Shown piece after piece: positions 19,965 through 29,703 of a stretch of DNA of 64,000 nucleotides. Within the stretch, counting starts at the first letter, position 1. Every line of letters starts with the position of its first letter. The stretch is from Rhynchopus euleeides (Eukaryota > Euglenozoa > Diplonemea > Diplonemida > Diplonemidae): positions 62,001-126,000 of the forward strand of contig OY723317.1 of assembly GCA_963210315.1 (NCBI GenBank), in the 5' to 3' direction. A model generated the notes under the pieces. The model was given only the letters and a program-made list of their open reading frames with translations. It did not search any database and was not told the origin of the DNA. Position numbers and translations under genes: made by a program.

Positions 19965-22900
19965 TCACGCTGCCCTCCCGCTGCCAAGGGAGGCCAGGTG
20001 CACCGCCAGAGCCTCATAGCCGGCCTTCGCTGCGAGGGTGTGGGGGTACTGCCCGCGCACATCAGGGCGTGTGAGGGGAAGGCCTGGTGGGCCGCGGATC
20101 AGCCAGTCGCAGAGTTCGCGGTGCCCTCCATACGCTGCCTTGTGTATCGCGTTGTGCCCCTGGTAGTTGCAGTGGCCCAGATCGAGCCCCAGGGAGTGCA
20201 GCCACTGCGCCGCCTCGAGGTGCCCCGCCAGCGTCGCGAAGTGCATCGCAGAGCAACCCCACTTGTTGATGAACAGGATGTCCCCCCCGCGCGACATCAG
20301 CCACCTGCAGGTCTCAATGTGGCCCCCCCACGCCGCCAGCTGCAGCGGGGTCGTGTCGTCTTTCGCCTTCACCCCCAGCTCGCACCCCAGCGCATCCACG
20401 AGGTGCTCGCACACCGCCTGATGCCCATTCCGCGCTGCCCAATGCAGGGCGGTCCGCCCGCTCTTTTTATCAGGCACGGTGCAGCTCGCCCCCCTCCAGA
20501 TGAGATACACCAACACCTCCAGGTGGCCCCCACCCGCAGCGTAGTGCACCGCTGTGGATCCAAACTTATCACTCGTCTCCAGAGGCACCGCGGGCGGAGG
20601 CGGTGGCTGCCCCTGCCCCTCCCCACCCCCACCCCACCTGTCGTCCCCACCGAGCACCTCCGCGACGCCGGCGAGGCTGCCTTCCGACGCGGCAGCCAGG
20701 AGGGGGTGTTTTGCCTTTGGAGCCTTTTTGCTTGTGTCGGCAGCAGCAGCAGCAGCGCCCCCACCCCTCTGCGCAGCGAGGTCGCTCCTGGAGGGTTTCT
20801 TCTTCGAGCCTCCACCGGCCGGAGGTGTCGCGGGGTACAGCGCCCGCAGGCCCGGGATGGAGGCGAGAACCCTGGCTGCCAGGGCTGCCACGGTGGGCGA
20901 GGCGAGCACCAGGGGGACCCCGTCCTCAACCCCGCTCCACCCCTGCAGGGCTGCGGCATTCCCTCCCGGGTGGGCCTGCCGCAGCTCCGCCTCGATCGCC
21001 TTGCTGAGCATTAGGATCCCGATCGAATCGATCCCCCCCGGGTGCAGGGTGTACCCCGGAGCCACGGGTTCCCCCCGTTCTTCCGCCTCCACGACCCGCG
21101 ACACCAGCCTGCACATCACCTGCTCGAAGTCTGCCTCGCGCTGCGCTGCTGTGGGAGCACCCCCGCTGCAAGGGATATCCCGCAACGCCTTGAGGCAGAT
21201 CTTCCCGCTGGGGTTCAGAGGGAACCCATCTTCGAGATGCACAACGTGTGTCGGCACCATATACTGAGGGAGCGAGTCGCGGAGGTGCCGCAGGAGGCCC
21301 CGGTGGTGGGGGTTACCCCCAGGAGAGGCGGAGTTGGTGGAGGTGGTGGTGTCTGTGGTGTAGAAGAGCCTGAGGTGCCCAAAGGCGCCCTCACCGGAGG
21401 CGATGCAGGCTGCGGCGCGGATGCCGGGGGCGCGCATCGCGCAGGCGGAGACCTCGCCCAGCTCCACCCGGTTCCCCCGCACCTTCACCTGGTCGTCGTG
21501 CCGCTGGAGGAAGAACAGCCCACCCGTCGCAGGGTCCCGCACCACCCAATCCCCGGTGCGATACACACACCCTTCGAACCGCCTCCACCTGGCAGCCGCC
21601 CCTCCCCCACCCCCTCCCCCGCCGCCTTGCTCCGGGAGGAGGTAACCCCACGCCACATTGGCGCCGCGCACCACCAGCTCTGCTGGGCCTGCCTCCAGGG
21701 GCACGTCACCCTCACCCAGGGCCAGGGTGTTGTTCACGAGGGGCTCCCCCAGGGGCACCCCGTGCTGCGGGTGGATCGAGCTGAGCGACAGCGCCGCAAA
21801 GGTCACCCAGATGGTGGCCTCCGTTGGGCCATACAGGTTGGCGACAAGAGGGGCGAGGCCGTGCCTCCCCTGGCTGTGGTTGATGGCTGCTGCTGTGGCA
21901 GGGTGGCATGAGTGTCCTGCAGGAGGCCCCTCCTCCGCCTCCGCCTCTGCCCTGCTGCTCTGCAGAGGCTCGCCCAGGAGCCGCCGTGCCAGGGCCGGTG
22001 GGAAGACCTCGCCCCCAACCAGCCTGACGTGGGGGCGTGCTGCGGGTGACGGGTCCCACCCCGCCAGCAGCAGCATCTCCCAGGTGGCGGGTGTGGCCTG
22101 GAGCACGTCCGGCTGGAACCGCGCGATGTCCTCCGCCACGGAGAAGCCGTCCGCAGGGCAGTGGAGCACGACGGAGAGCCCGTAGAGGAGTGGGAGCAGC
22201 ACCTCGAGGAAGCTGATGTCGAAGTGCTCCGGAGACACGGCGAGCCACCGCAGCGGGGCGGGGGTGGGGGTCGGGGTGGTGGGTGGCGGTGGTGGTGGTT
22301 TTTCCGCAAACCCGGCAGCCCCGATCCTGGAAGCCACATCCCGGATGGCGTTGAGGACGCCCGACTCCCGCACGACAACACCCTTGGGCTGCCCCGTGGA
22401 GCCCGAGGTGAATGACACATAGGGGCAGAACCCCCCCGCTGCTGAGGGGGGTTGCCTGCTGCCGGCGCTCTGCCCGCCAGCCCCCTCCCCGAGGGCCTCC
22501 GTGGGGTCCACCCCCTTCGCCCCACTGTCGGTGTGTTGTGGCTCCGCCACCTCTAGCCCCTCTGCCCCCTCCAGCCCCTCGAGGGCCTCCGGGAGCAGCG
22601 ACTCCCGCGAGATGGTGAGCGACGCCCCGCTGGTGCGGAGCATCTGGGCGCGGCGGGGCTGCGGCGTGGCGGGCGGGATGATGACAGCGGTGAGCCCCGC
22701 CTCCCACACGCCGAGGAGCGCCGCGTAGAGCGCGGGGGAGCGGGGCAGCTGCAGCGCCACCACGGTGTGCCGGGTGGGGTGCCGCCGCCGCCGCGCCGCC
22801 TCCCGCGGCAGGGCGGCGAGCCGCGCCGCGGCGGCGCCGACAGCAGCACTCCGCCGCAGCAGCTCTGCCCGGGTCAGGCGTGCCCCGCGGGATTGGATCG

Positions 22901-23234
22901 CCACCTCATCGCCATCGCAGCAGAGGCATGCCTTGCGCAGCAGCTGCGAGATCTCCGGCAGATGCGGGGGCGGGGGTGCGGCCTCCGTTGCGCAACCCCC
23001 TTGTGGCATCAGCCTGGTTGGCACAGCAGCAGCAGCAGCAGGCATGCCTCTCTCTGCAGGAGGGGCGCAGCCCCGTGCCAGCCCCGTGGTGGGGTGGGGG
23101 TGGGGGTGGGGAGTAGGACGATTAGACGGCGGCTCGGAGGAGGAGGAGGAGGAAGAGTATGGCGAAGGGCGGCACGGAGCCCAGGGAGGCAGCCTCAGCC
23201 GCCCCCTGCGGAGGGTGCGCAGTGTGCGGTGCAC
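19965..23234 (-). CDS. NRPS-like adenylation and carrier protein with ankyrin repeats
   Basis: A 1,089-residue protein in one frame. The N-terminus is Arg/Ser-rich without acids, like a mitochondrial presequence. An adenylation domain (about 95-690) shows FTSGSTGQPKG (275-285), HFDISFLE with the substrate-binding Asp (339), NLYGPTEATIW (467-476), YRTGDW (558-563), a DDQVKVRGNRVELGEV loop and the NPSGK lysine (678). A carrier domain has GGIDS (Ser737, phosphopantetheine site). Residues 845-1089 hold six or seven ankyrin repeats (FGSTAVHYAA, GRTALHWAAR, TTPLQLAAW, CSAMHFATL). It should activate an amino or related acid and load it on its own carrier arm. No condensation, reductase or thioesterase domain is present. 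The layout resembles AASDH (adenylation-carrier-beta-propeller), with ankyrins instead of the propeller. The start could also be a later Met. Confidence 0.85.
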   Translation of the reverse strand: MHRTLRTLRRGRLRLPPWAPCRPSPYSSSSSSSEPPSNRPTPHPHPHPTTGLARGCAPPAERGMPAAAAAVPTRLMPQGGCATEAAPPPPHLPEISQLLRKACLCCDGDEVAIQSRGARLTRAELLRRSAAVGAAAARLAALPREAARRRRHPTRHTVVALQLPRSPALYAALLGVWEAGLTAVIIPPATPQPRRAQMLRTSGASLTISRESLLPEALEGLEGAEGLEVAEPQHTDSGAKGVDPTEALGEGAGGQSAGSRQPPSAAGGFCPYVSFTSGSTGQPKGVVVRESGVLNAIRDVASRIGAAGFAEKPPPPPPTTPTPTPAPLRWLAVSPEHFDISFLEVLLPLLYGLSVVLHCPADGFSVAEDIARFQPDVLQATPATWEMLLLAGWDPSPAARPHVRLVGGEVFPPALARRLLGEPLQSSRAEAEAEEGPPAGHSCHPATAAAINHSQGRHGLAPLVANLYGPTEATIWVTFAALSLSSIHPQHGVPLGEPLVNNTLALGEGDVPLEAGPAELVVRGANVAWGYLLPEQGGGGGGGGGAAARWRRFEGCVYRTGDWVVRDPATGGLFFLQRHDDQVKVRGNRVELGEVSACAMRAPGIRAAACIASGEGAFGHLRLFYTTDTTTSTNSASPGGNPHHRGLLRHLRDSLPQYMVPTHVVHLEDGFPLNPSGKICLKALRDIPCSGGAPTAAQREADFEQVMCRLVSRVVEAEERGEPVAPGYTLHPGGIDSIGILMLSKAIEAELRQAHPGGNAAALQGWSGVEDGVPLVLASPTVAALAARVLASIPGLRALYPATPPAGGGSKKKPSRSDLAAQRGGGAAAAAADTSKKAPKAKHPLLAAASEGSLAGVAEVLGGDDRWGGGGEGQGQPPPPPAVPLETSDKFGSTAVHYAAGGGHLEVLVYLIWRGASCTVPDKKSGRTALHWAARNGHQAVCEHLVDALGCELGVKAKDDTTPLQLAAWGGHIETCRWLMSRGGDILFINKWGCSAMHFATLAGHLEAAQWLHSLGLDLGHCNYQGHNAIHKAAYGGHRELCDWLIRGPPGLPLTRPDVRGQYPHTLAAKAGYEALAVHLASLGSGRAA

Positions 23235-23463
23235 TGTGGGAGGGGGGAAGGGGGTTTAGGGTGGGGGTGTGTGTGTGTGACCCTTACCCTTCCCCTCCTC
23301 CCCTCCCCCAACCGCAACAAAAACCCTGCGTCACCTGTGTGGGAGTAGGGGGTGGGGGGGGGGGGGTGTGGCACACCCAATGGGGGAGATAGAGAGAGGC
23401 GGCTCTCGCTAGAAGGAGGGGGGCCTGCTGCATGTGGGGGGGGGGGGGGGGGGGCAACATGTG
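23235..23463. other. Short gene-free spacer with G and C runs
   Basis: Contains homopolymer G runs (23350-23367, 23438-23454) and C-rich sequence. It is the upstream region of the adenylation-ankyrin gene. Confidence 0.5.
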
Positions 23464-25419
23464 CACGGTGGACTCCCGCCCGGTCAGACACCCACTTTGC
23501 AGTTTGGAAAATTAGCGGGTGTCCTGGCACCCGCTAGTGGGTGTCTCGGCACCCACTAGTGGGTGTCTAAGCGGGTGTCAGACACCCACTAGTGGGTGCC
23601 AGACACCCGCTAGTGGGTGTCTGGCACCCACTAGTGGGTGTCTGACACCCGCTAGTGGGTGCCAGACACCCGCCACGCTACTATACTATATTCTCGAGGT
23701 GAAAATCTGGCTGGATCAGGGGCATATCCCGGGATCCTGGCCGGGGTATCCCGGTATTAGAGGGATGATGAGGAGGCCCCAGACCCAGCCCCTGCCACTT
23801 GTCATTTGCGTGTTGCCTTTGCGTGTGCGCCTGTGCCTCCCTGTTCTGTATTTTTTTACCCTCACGGGTATCACGATACAGGGCAGTCCCCCCCCTCCTC
23901 CCCCCAAAAATCGTTCGCATCATCTTGGCGCCCATTCCTTCCACTTTCTGTGGATGTGTTTGGTATTTCCGAACGGAATTTTCCAGCGTCAAGACTGATA
24001 CCTCGCCGTTTTAGAGTCAGTCACTTCCACCGCCGCTGCGATTTGCGTACCGGTAGTTGTGCAGAAATGCTAACATTTAATTTGCTCTGTGGAACCTGGA
24101 CTGCACCTTCTGGGATGTGAGTCTGTAGATAGTTGGACAGTTGCGGTACCCATCTGTTAGAAAGCTGAAAGGAACCTTGTCGGGCGATCAAGGACGACTG
24201 AGGGTTCAGTTTGAGTTTAATGTGGTCCAAGGGTACAACAGACATCACTGCTTTGCAGATCCCTCTTGCTTGTCCCTCTGGTAACTTCCAACGGCTCAAA
24301 CTCCTCGACTTCCTTGGGTGGGCATTTGCCATACCTGACGTAAAACAGTGATGCTTCGTGCTAGTGGTGAACCTGACGTTAGTAAAGGAAGGGTGCTGCG
24401 GCTGTCCACGAGGGGCTCTGATGCCTCCTCACGGTGCCTGGTTGGTCGGTTCAGGATGAAACAGAGCAAATTTAGTGTTAGGGGGATGCCTCTGGTCAAG
24501 GCCTTTTCACAAAAATTGACCCACGGCGCCGAGTTGGGCCGTTGGTTCCTGGTTGTAGCTCGGTCTACGCCAGGTTCCACACCCCGTCATCGCAAAACGT
24601 ACGCATACACAGAGGCAAACACAACAGCCTCTGTGGTACGGGAGCATGGCGGGAGGAAATTTTGCCTTTTGGTCAAATAGGCACCCTTTTGGAAACAATT
24701 GACCCGCAGGGTGGCTGAGTCTTATCAGACAGGCCGACATATATGTTGATCAGTAGAACCACACAACCTGTTCAACCTGCCCCCGGGGTGGAAGTCCACC
24801 CCTGCCGTAGCATAAGATAAGCCTACGTCGACCCTCGTCGTCCCCTTCGTCGTCCTAGGACTGTGGAGTTCAGCAATCAAGGATGCGGAACTGCTGTGAG
24901 CTGCACACTCTCTTGACACACCTGCACGTATCTGCGTTACACTCGTGGTAACCCCGAACCCTGTATTTATACAGGAGACTTCCATCTGGGACAGTTTCTG
25001 TTCCAGATGAGCTTTGGCAGTGGTAGCCATCTTTGCTATGGAGCCATCGTCATTGCTATCGTCGTCACTCGGACCCATGAGCAGTGGATACAATTGGTGT
25101 GGAAGGAGAGGGTGCAGTTCTGGATCAGCAGGTCTGAATCTGAAATTGACTGAACCCCACAGGTCTGAGATGACTCCAGTCGAAATCAGCAGGTCCCAGG
25201 TTGACCTGACATGATTTCCACCCAGAATTACAGGGAATCCCCAGTAATTTGGTGGTGAAAAGAGGGTGCCAGACACCCGCTTTGGTGGTAAAAAGAGGGT
25301 GCTAGACACCCACTAGTGGGTGCCAGACACCCGCCCAGAGGGTGCCAGACACCCACTAATTCCGCCAAACTATTCACCCTCTTTCAGACACCCACTTTGG
25401 CCTGTGGGAGTCCACCGTG
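23464..25419. mobile_element. Non-autonomous CACTA-like transposon with ACTAGT palindrome ends
   Basis: The termini CACGGTGGACTCCC and GGGAGTCCACCGTG are inverted and nearly the same as the termini of the two-gene element at 8663-12150. Both sides are flanked by TG (23462-23463, 25420-25421), a 2-bp target duplication. Subterminal arrays of GACACCCACTAGTGGGTGTC-like palindromes occupy 23510-23672 and 25264-25400. The interior (24180-25190) is shared with 49320-50040. Only fragments of reading frames remain, so it depends on another element's transposase. Confidence 0.8.
24863..25185 (-). repeat. Core block shared by three transposons (copy 2 of 3)
   Basis: Matches 3625-3960 and 49735-50042. 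On the minus strand it can be read from MGPSDDDSNDDGSIAKMATT for about 80 residues, but the frames of the three copies disagree downstream (KLSQMEVSC against KLSDGSLLYKYR). It is either a decayed N-terminal transposase exon or conserved regulatory sequence. A TGTATTTATACAGG palindrome lies at about 24960. Confidence 0.7.
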
Positions 25420-25578
25420 TGGGGGGTCTTTCTCTCGTGGCACTGTGTGTCGGTCTGTCTCGCCTGTCTCGCGCCTCGTGTTCTTCTTGAGGCCACCCTC
25501 CATTGTTGTTAGCCCCCATTTAAAACTTTACGTTTTAAACGTTTTAAATGTTTTAAATTAAAACGCGTTTTAAATTAC
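25420..25578. repeat. AAACGTTT-type palindrome block, left part
   Basis: Sequence up to 25515 is unique. From 25516 it is an array of TTTTAAACGTTTTAAA-like palindromes, continuing beyond the inserted TA-flanked element at 26388-26425. This implies an outer element interrupted in its middle. Confidence 0.6.
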
Positions 25579-26387
25579 CGTAAACGGAAAAAGGGTGGAC
25601 CGTAAAAATGTTCCAAGTTCCCAAAAAAAGGCCAAACGTTCCATCTTTTTTACGGTCCACTATTTATTGGGACTGCATATGGAAAAGACAATGCGATTTT
25701 CGCCCGCGGGCTGGTGGGTTGCGGGGCGCGGACTGCGGCCTCCACGCCGCAGACTCCCGCACGTAGGCCTCCCGACCTCCCAGCTTTGGACCCTCCCTCC
25801 ACCACCGCAACCAACACCAGCAAGAGAAGCAAGTCCTCCCTGCGTGTGGAAAGGGCACGATCACCACCACTCACCTCGAGACTCACCCACCACCACACCT
25901 CGAGAAGTGTAGTACCATGCAAGGAGCGTTCCGGTAGAAGTAAAAGTAGAACCTGATGCACGAGCCCACAAAAGCAGCCACAGTACGGCAGGGCGCGCAG
26001 ACAGAAGCTGAGACCACCGGGCTCCCTCCAGATGTAAATTCGTGAATCAGTGCCCGGAAAATTCAGGGAAATCGTACTCCTTTAGTGTAGTACACCCTGC
26101 AGTAACTGTGGGAGAACAGTTCCCGGACGATGGTGAGCGCACACTCTGTGCTGAGGCTCTGTGGTGTTAATCCTGCAGCTTCAGTCGTACGATTTCCTTG
26201 GTTCCTTCGCGACTTCGTCACGAAGGAACTCGTAAAAAAAACCGCCAAGTCCACTATCCCAACCGTAAAATAGGTGGACCGTAAAAATGTTCCAAGTTCC
26301 GGAAAAATCCCATTTGTTCCATCTTTTTTACGGTCCACCTATAGTACGGTTCACCTTTATTACGGTCCACAATATTTCCGTTTACGG
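25579..26387. mobile_element. TA-flanked DNA transposon, CCGTAAACGG termini
   Basis: The termini CCGTAAACGGAAA and TTTCCGTTTACGG are inverted and flanked by TA on both sides (25577-25578, 26388-26389). Just inside each end lies a palindromic block of about 60-70 bp beginning GGTGGACCGTAAAAATGTTC and ending with its inverse. The interior has no recognisable transposase. The TA target and a CCGTAA start are shared with 40232-41100; Tc1/mariner-like mechanism is a guess. Confidence 0.7.
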
Positions 26388-26696
26388 TAATTTAAAACGG
26401 AGTTTAAAACGGGGGTTAAAACAGGGCGTTTCTGTGGTGTTTTCACACCAAAAAAAAATTTTTCGGCCAAAAAAAATTTCCATGCCCCCTGAGGCCCCCC
26501 AGCTCATATTCTGGGTGATTATTCCTGCATTCCTGTCACAGCGGACACATTATTGGTGGAAAATAGGTGGCACTGACGTTGTGGTGAGGGTTGCATCAAT
26601 CGCACCGGCATCAGTTGGCACACCCCCTCCGTTGTTCTCAGGAATAATGCAGTTTGACATCAGCATATTTCTGGAGTGTCGAATCTTCATCTTGCA

Positions 26697-26917
26697 TCAC
26701 TCGATGTGCACCCTTTTGAGCTGAATCCATGATACAAAGTCGCAGGTTGAAGGCCGGATCACCATGATGGGGATGGCAATGGACCCAGCGAACTCCACCA
26801 GCTCCTTCGACAGTCCTGGAAGCACCTTCTGGAAAAGTTGCACAGTTCCAGTTGCCACCTGGAGCCTACCTTTGGCCTGCCCCTCTTTGAGAGGAGCATA
26901 TCTGTATTCCCTTTACT
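26697..26917 (-). other. Possible coding fragment, unrecognised
   Basis: About 70 codons without a start, ending at a stop near 26697. Composition looks coding (segments VQLFQKVLPGLSKELVEF and IAIPIMVIRPSTCDF). It could be a decayed gene or exon. No family was recognised and no partner exon was found. Confidence 0.25.
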
Positions 26918-27824
26918 CTCCTATGGACGCCCGACTTCTCTGATCGAGAGAAGCCTACAAAAGGCGTAACCATCCTCGTCATCTATTCTTTGCCTCCAAC
27001 TTTCACTTTTGCAGAACGGATCCCGATGAACTCCAAACAGGAAGTGCAGCCAGCTTCATCACGGCTGTGTTCAACAAGACAGCCAGGTGATGTTGTTGCT
27101 GTCAGAACGATGGTTGCAGCACTCGGCTGCGCCCCACCTGGGGTTGCTCTGGCTGTTGCCAAGCTAGTGTTTGGGACAATTATTGATCACCTAGCCATTC
27201 TCTCGGCACCCTAATGATTGTGGGTAGGCAGCAGGAACCTGCACTCTGGGGGGACATCATCGATGAGTTTCTTTGAAGAAACCGGCGGCTACCGCTGGAG
27301 TTAAGGTCCGAAGGGGTCAGTACCACGGGCGCCACACCGCTCGTGTTGGGCATCGGGTTTCGGTGAAGGCGGGGGCGCTGAGAAAGCGAAATGTACGTAA
27401 CAAGCAATGATCAACCATACACCAGCAAGTCAAACAGGCACCACCGTTGGATCGTTCGTGCACCCGAGTCTGTACTGTACCATCCTGAATCTTTTCTGGG
27501 TGATTGTCAACGATGAGGGCATGAGCTTGCGTCAGGGTGAGCAGAGGAACGGGTTGAGGCCAGGGTGAATGGAGGGTGAAAAGTAGCCCACTTCACCAGG
27601 AGGCGAATTTTCGCAGAAAGCCCTGCCACACAGCTGTGTTTGCCTGATCATGCTCAAAAGGCCTGCAATAGGCTATTTCACACAGGGAATTTGTTCACCC
27701 ATTTGGGACCCCCAGGGAGCCTCAAAATTGGATTTTTTTTGCCGAAGATGGCCTCAGATGGCCCAAAACGACCAATTTTGGGTTCCAGAAAAAAAAATCG
27801 AAAAGTCACCCCCTATATTTTTTA

Positions 27825-28015
27825 AGCACACTCGTGTGAGCGGAAAGCGCCCCACCACAGCTGCAACCAAACGTGCTCTATACACTAACCCCACCCTTCA
27901 TCAGGCTCAGGGTGTGATCAGTTCAGGGTTTTGTGTGTAGAAGCGTCAACGCAACAAACAAAAGGAAATTCATCAGAGCGGTTGTAGCTGTGAAGTGATA
28001 GGGCGCTTTGCAGGG
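27825..28015. repeat. Dispersed repeat, about 190 bp, CACACTCGTGTG hairpin family
   Basis: Starts with AGCACACTCGTGTGAGCGGA (a short hairpin), followed by an ACCACAGCTGCAACCAAACG block and then the GTAGAAGCGTCAACGCAACA block. A nearly identical copy lies at 51088-51275, with partial copies at about 1611, 12832, 38868 and 59814. It is non-coding and could be a small non-autonomous element or SINE-like unit; no pol III boxes were identified. Confidence 0.7.
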
Positions 28016-29700
28016 TTTTTTCATAGTGTCATAACGGCCGTCATGGAGGGAGTGGATTTTCTGTGAATTCACTACCTCAGTTCCCGCTACCGAAATATAA
28101 AAACGGCCGTTTTCATGTTTTGTTGGCGAAAAAACGGCCGTTTTTTTCCCCCTCCTATTTTCCTTTGGAGATTCGCCTCCTGTACCGAGCTGAGGAAACA
28201 CACTTGACAACTCCCTGTTGCCTGCACATGACATTGGGCACTGCGATTCTCTGTCGACTGTACAAAGAAAAATGGCTTCCGCCCTGCCTGTCGCTCGACA
28301 AGCAGCAGACACCCGAGAGCAGAGAGGAGTGTAGCAGCCCGGTTCGCCCCCGGGTTGCCCCAGAAATCCAGCACACCCTCGGAACGTGGTGGCCTAGTCG
28401 TAGATCACCCAGGCCCTGCTCGTGACCTCCCCGAAACAGAGGGGAGGTGGCACCGGAGTTCTGACACCCCTACGACTCATGCGGCCGTACGCGCTCGGGC
28501 ACAGACGGCGGACCGCAAACCAGAAGGACTTCCCTGACTCCGTGCCGCCCCACCTTCTGCGCATGCGGTCGCCAGCCCAGGCCAGCTCCCCTGCCAGGGG
28601 CACTGGGGGGTCGTACTTCCCCACCTCAGACACTTTCTCGATGACATTCTCAATGTCGGTGTACACTGCGTCGACAGGGGCACGCCGTTGGCACACCCAG
28701 CTGCGCATCGCAGTACTTCTGGAGCAGCGATGCGAGGGGTGCCGTCAGGCGGACGGCGGCCTGCAGGTGGGACTCGAGCCCAGCGATTTCGTGGGCATCT
28801 CTGCCAACCGCAGAAGCAACGCACACGTAGCAGGGCCGCTGTCCTGCAGCGGGCCCGGAAGATTGTATAAATGCCCGGGGACGTGGTGCAAGGTGCAGAT
28901 CCACTCAAGCGGTGCAGGTAGTGTGTGTCGGAGAGAAGCGGGATCGCACGGCCGGTGGTGCCGTCTTGCTCGCCTGCTTCTCCCTCTCAGCTGCGTCAGA
29001 GATGTGGCACAGCACATCCTTCAGCGCCAGTGCGGTCGTGAACCCATCCAGCAGGTGCTGCATATTGCCCGGGATGATCGCCCGTGCCTTCGGGAATAAA
29101 TCAGCGAAGGCGGTGTCCTTCTCAGCCGGGGTGCTGTCGCCGAGATCAAGGGAAAGCTCTGTCGGAAGAGCCCTGATGCCAGTGAGCGACACCCACCTCT
29201 GCCTGCACGGTCATCCACGACACACGTGCCTAGATTGGCCGCAACCATGTTCAGCCCCTCCTCGGGACACACTTCTTGACAGCATCATGCACCATGCCAG
29301 CCGGTGATCCGGTGAACAACGCACCCCGGGCGATCCGAAGTTGCAAGCCTGCCACTGAGGGTATCGCACTCCGACAGCGCCAGCTGTTTCCCTGGCTCTG
29401 CACTTTCAACGCTGCGTTCTTCTTCTTCTTGATATGGCGCGGTCCGTCAAAGTGGTCCACGAAGTCTGAACTCTTCGCATCATACTTGAAGGCGCGCTCA
29501 CAATGCTTGCTGCAGGGTATCCCTTGCAGTGGGGAGGCACTCCTGGTGGTGGGATCTCGCCTGCTGACCCACGCCCCATACAAAATTCCCAGGTAAAAAA
29601 AACGGCCGTTTTTTAAAATGCTGAAAATCAGCGGCCGTTTTTGCAAGTCCACAAAATACAAGGGATTTTTTAAAACGGCCGCTATGCAACCATGTTTTTT
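28016..29700 (-). mobile_element. hAT-like element, decayed, with ACGGCCGT palindrome ends
   Basis: Copies of AACGGCCGTT-like palindromes lie at the left (about 28032, 28102, 28132) and the right (about 29598, 29631, 29675). The left edge may start CAGGGTTTTTTCATAG, and CAGGG is typical of hAT termini, but the right end is degenerate and no 8-bp duplication is clear. The interior carries a decayed minus-strand transposase-like gene. Confidence 0.55.
28394..29661 (-). pseudogene. Decayed hAT-like transposase gene
   Basis: Read on the minus strand, the first part (29251-29661) has a BED-like zinc finger: CSKHC followed by HFDGPRH. Further frames (28905-29192, 28650-28904, 28394-28708) carry protein-like segments such as LFPKARAIIPGNMQHLLDGF, LASLLQKYCDAQLGVPTAC and AVYTDIENVIEKVSEVGKYD. 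The frame changes at least three times. The zinc finger and the flanking palindrome arrays suggest a hAT relative, different from the intact one at 33.2 kb. Confidence 0.5.
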
Positions 29701-29703
29701 GCC

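Larger units (their letters stand above)
26388..28015. other. Mostly gene-free stretch
   Basis: Begins with the right AAACGTTT-type palindrome block (26388-26425). A minus-strand open stretch at 26697-26917 has a protein-like composition. The sequence at 26990-27410 has short open frames without motifs. A copy of the CACACTCGTGTG/GTAGAAGCGTCAACGC repeat fills 27825-28015. Confidence 0.45.

Noticed and set aside
19998-21014. Plus-strand open frames opposite the adenylation-ankyrin gene
   Set aside because: The minus-strand protein has all family motifs; the opposite frames are antisense shadows.
24863-25185. Conserved protein-coding gene from the MGPSDDDSND frame
   Set aside because: The three copies change frame relative to each other after about 40 residues, so a maintained protein is not supported.
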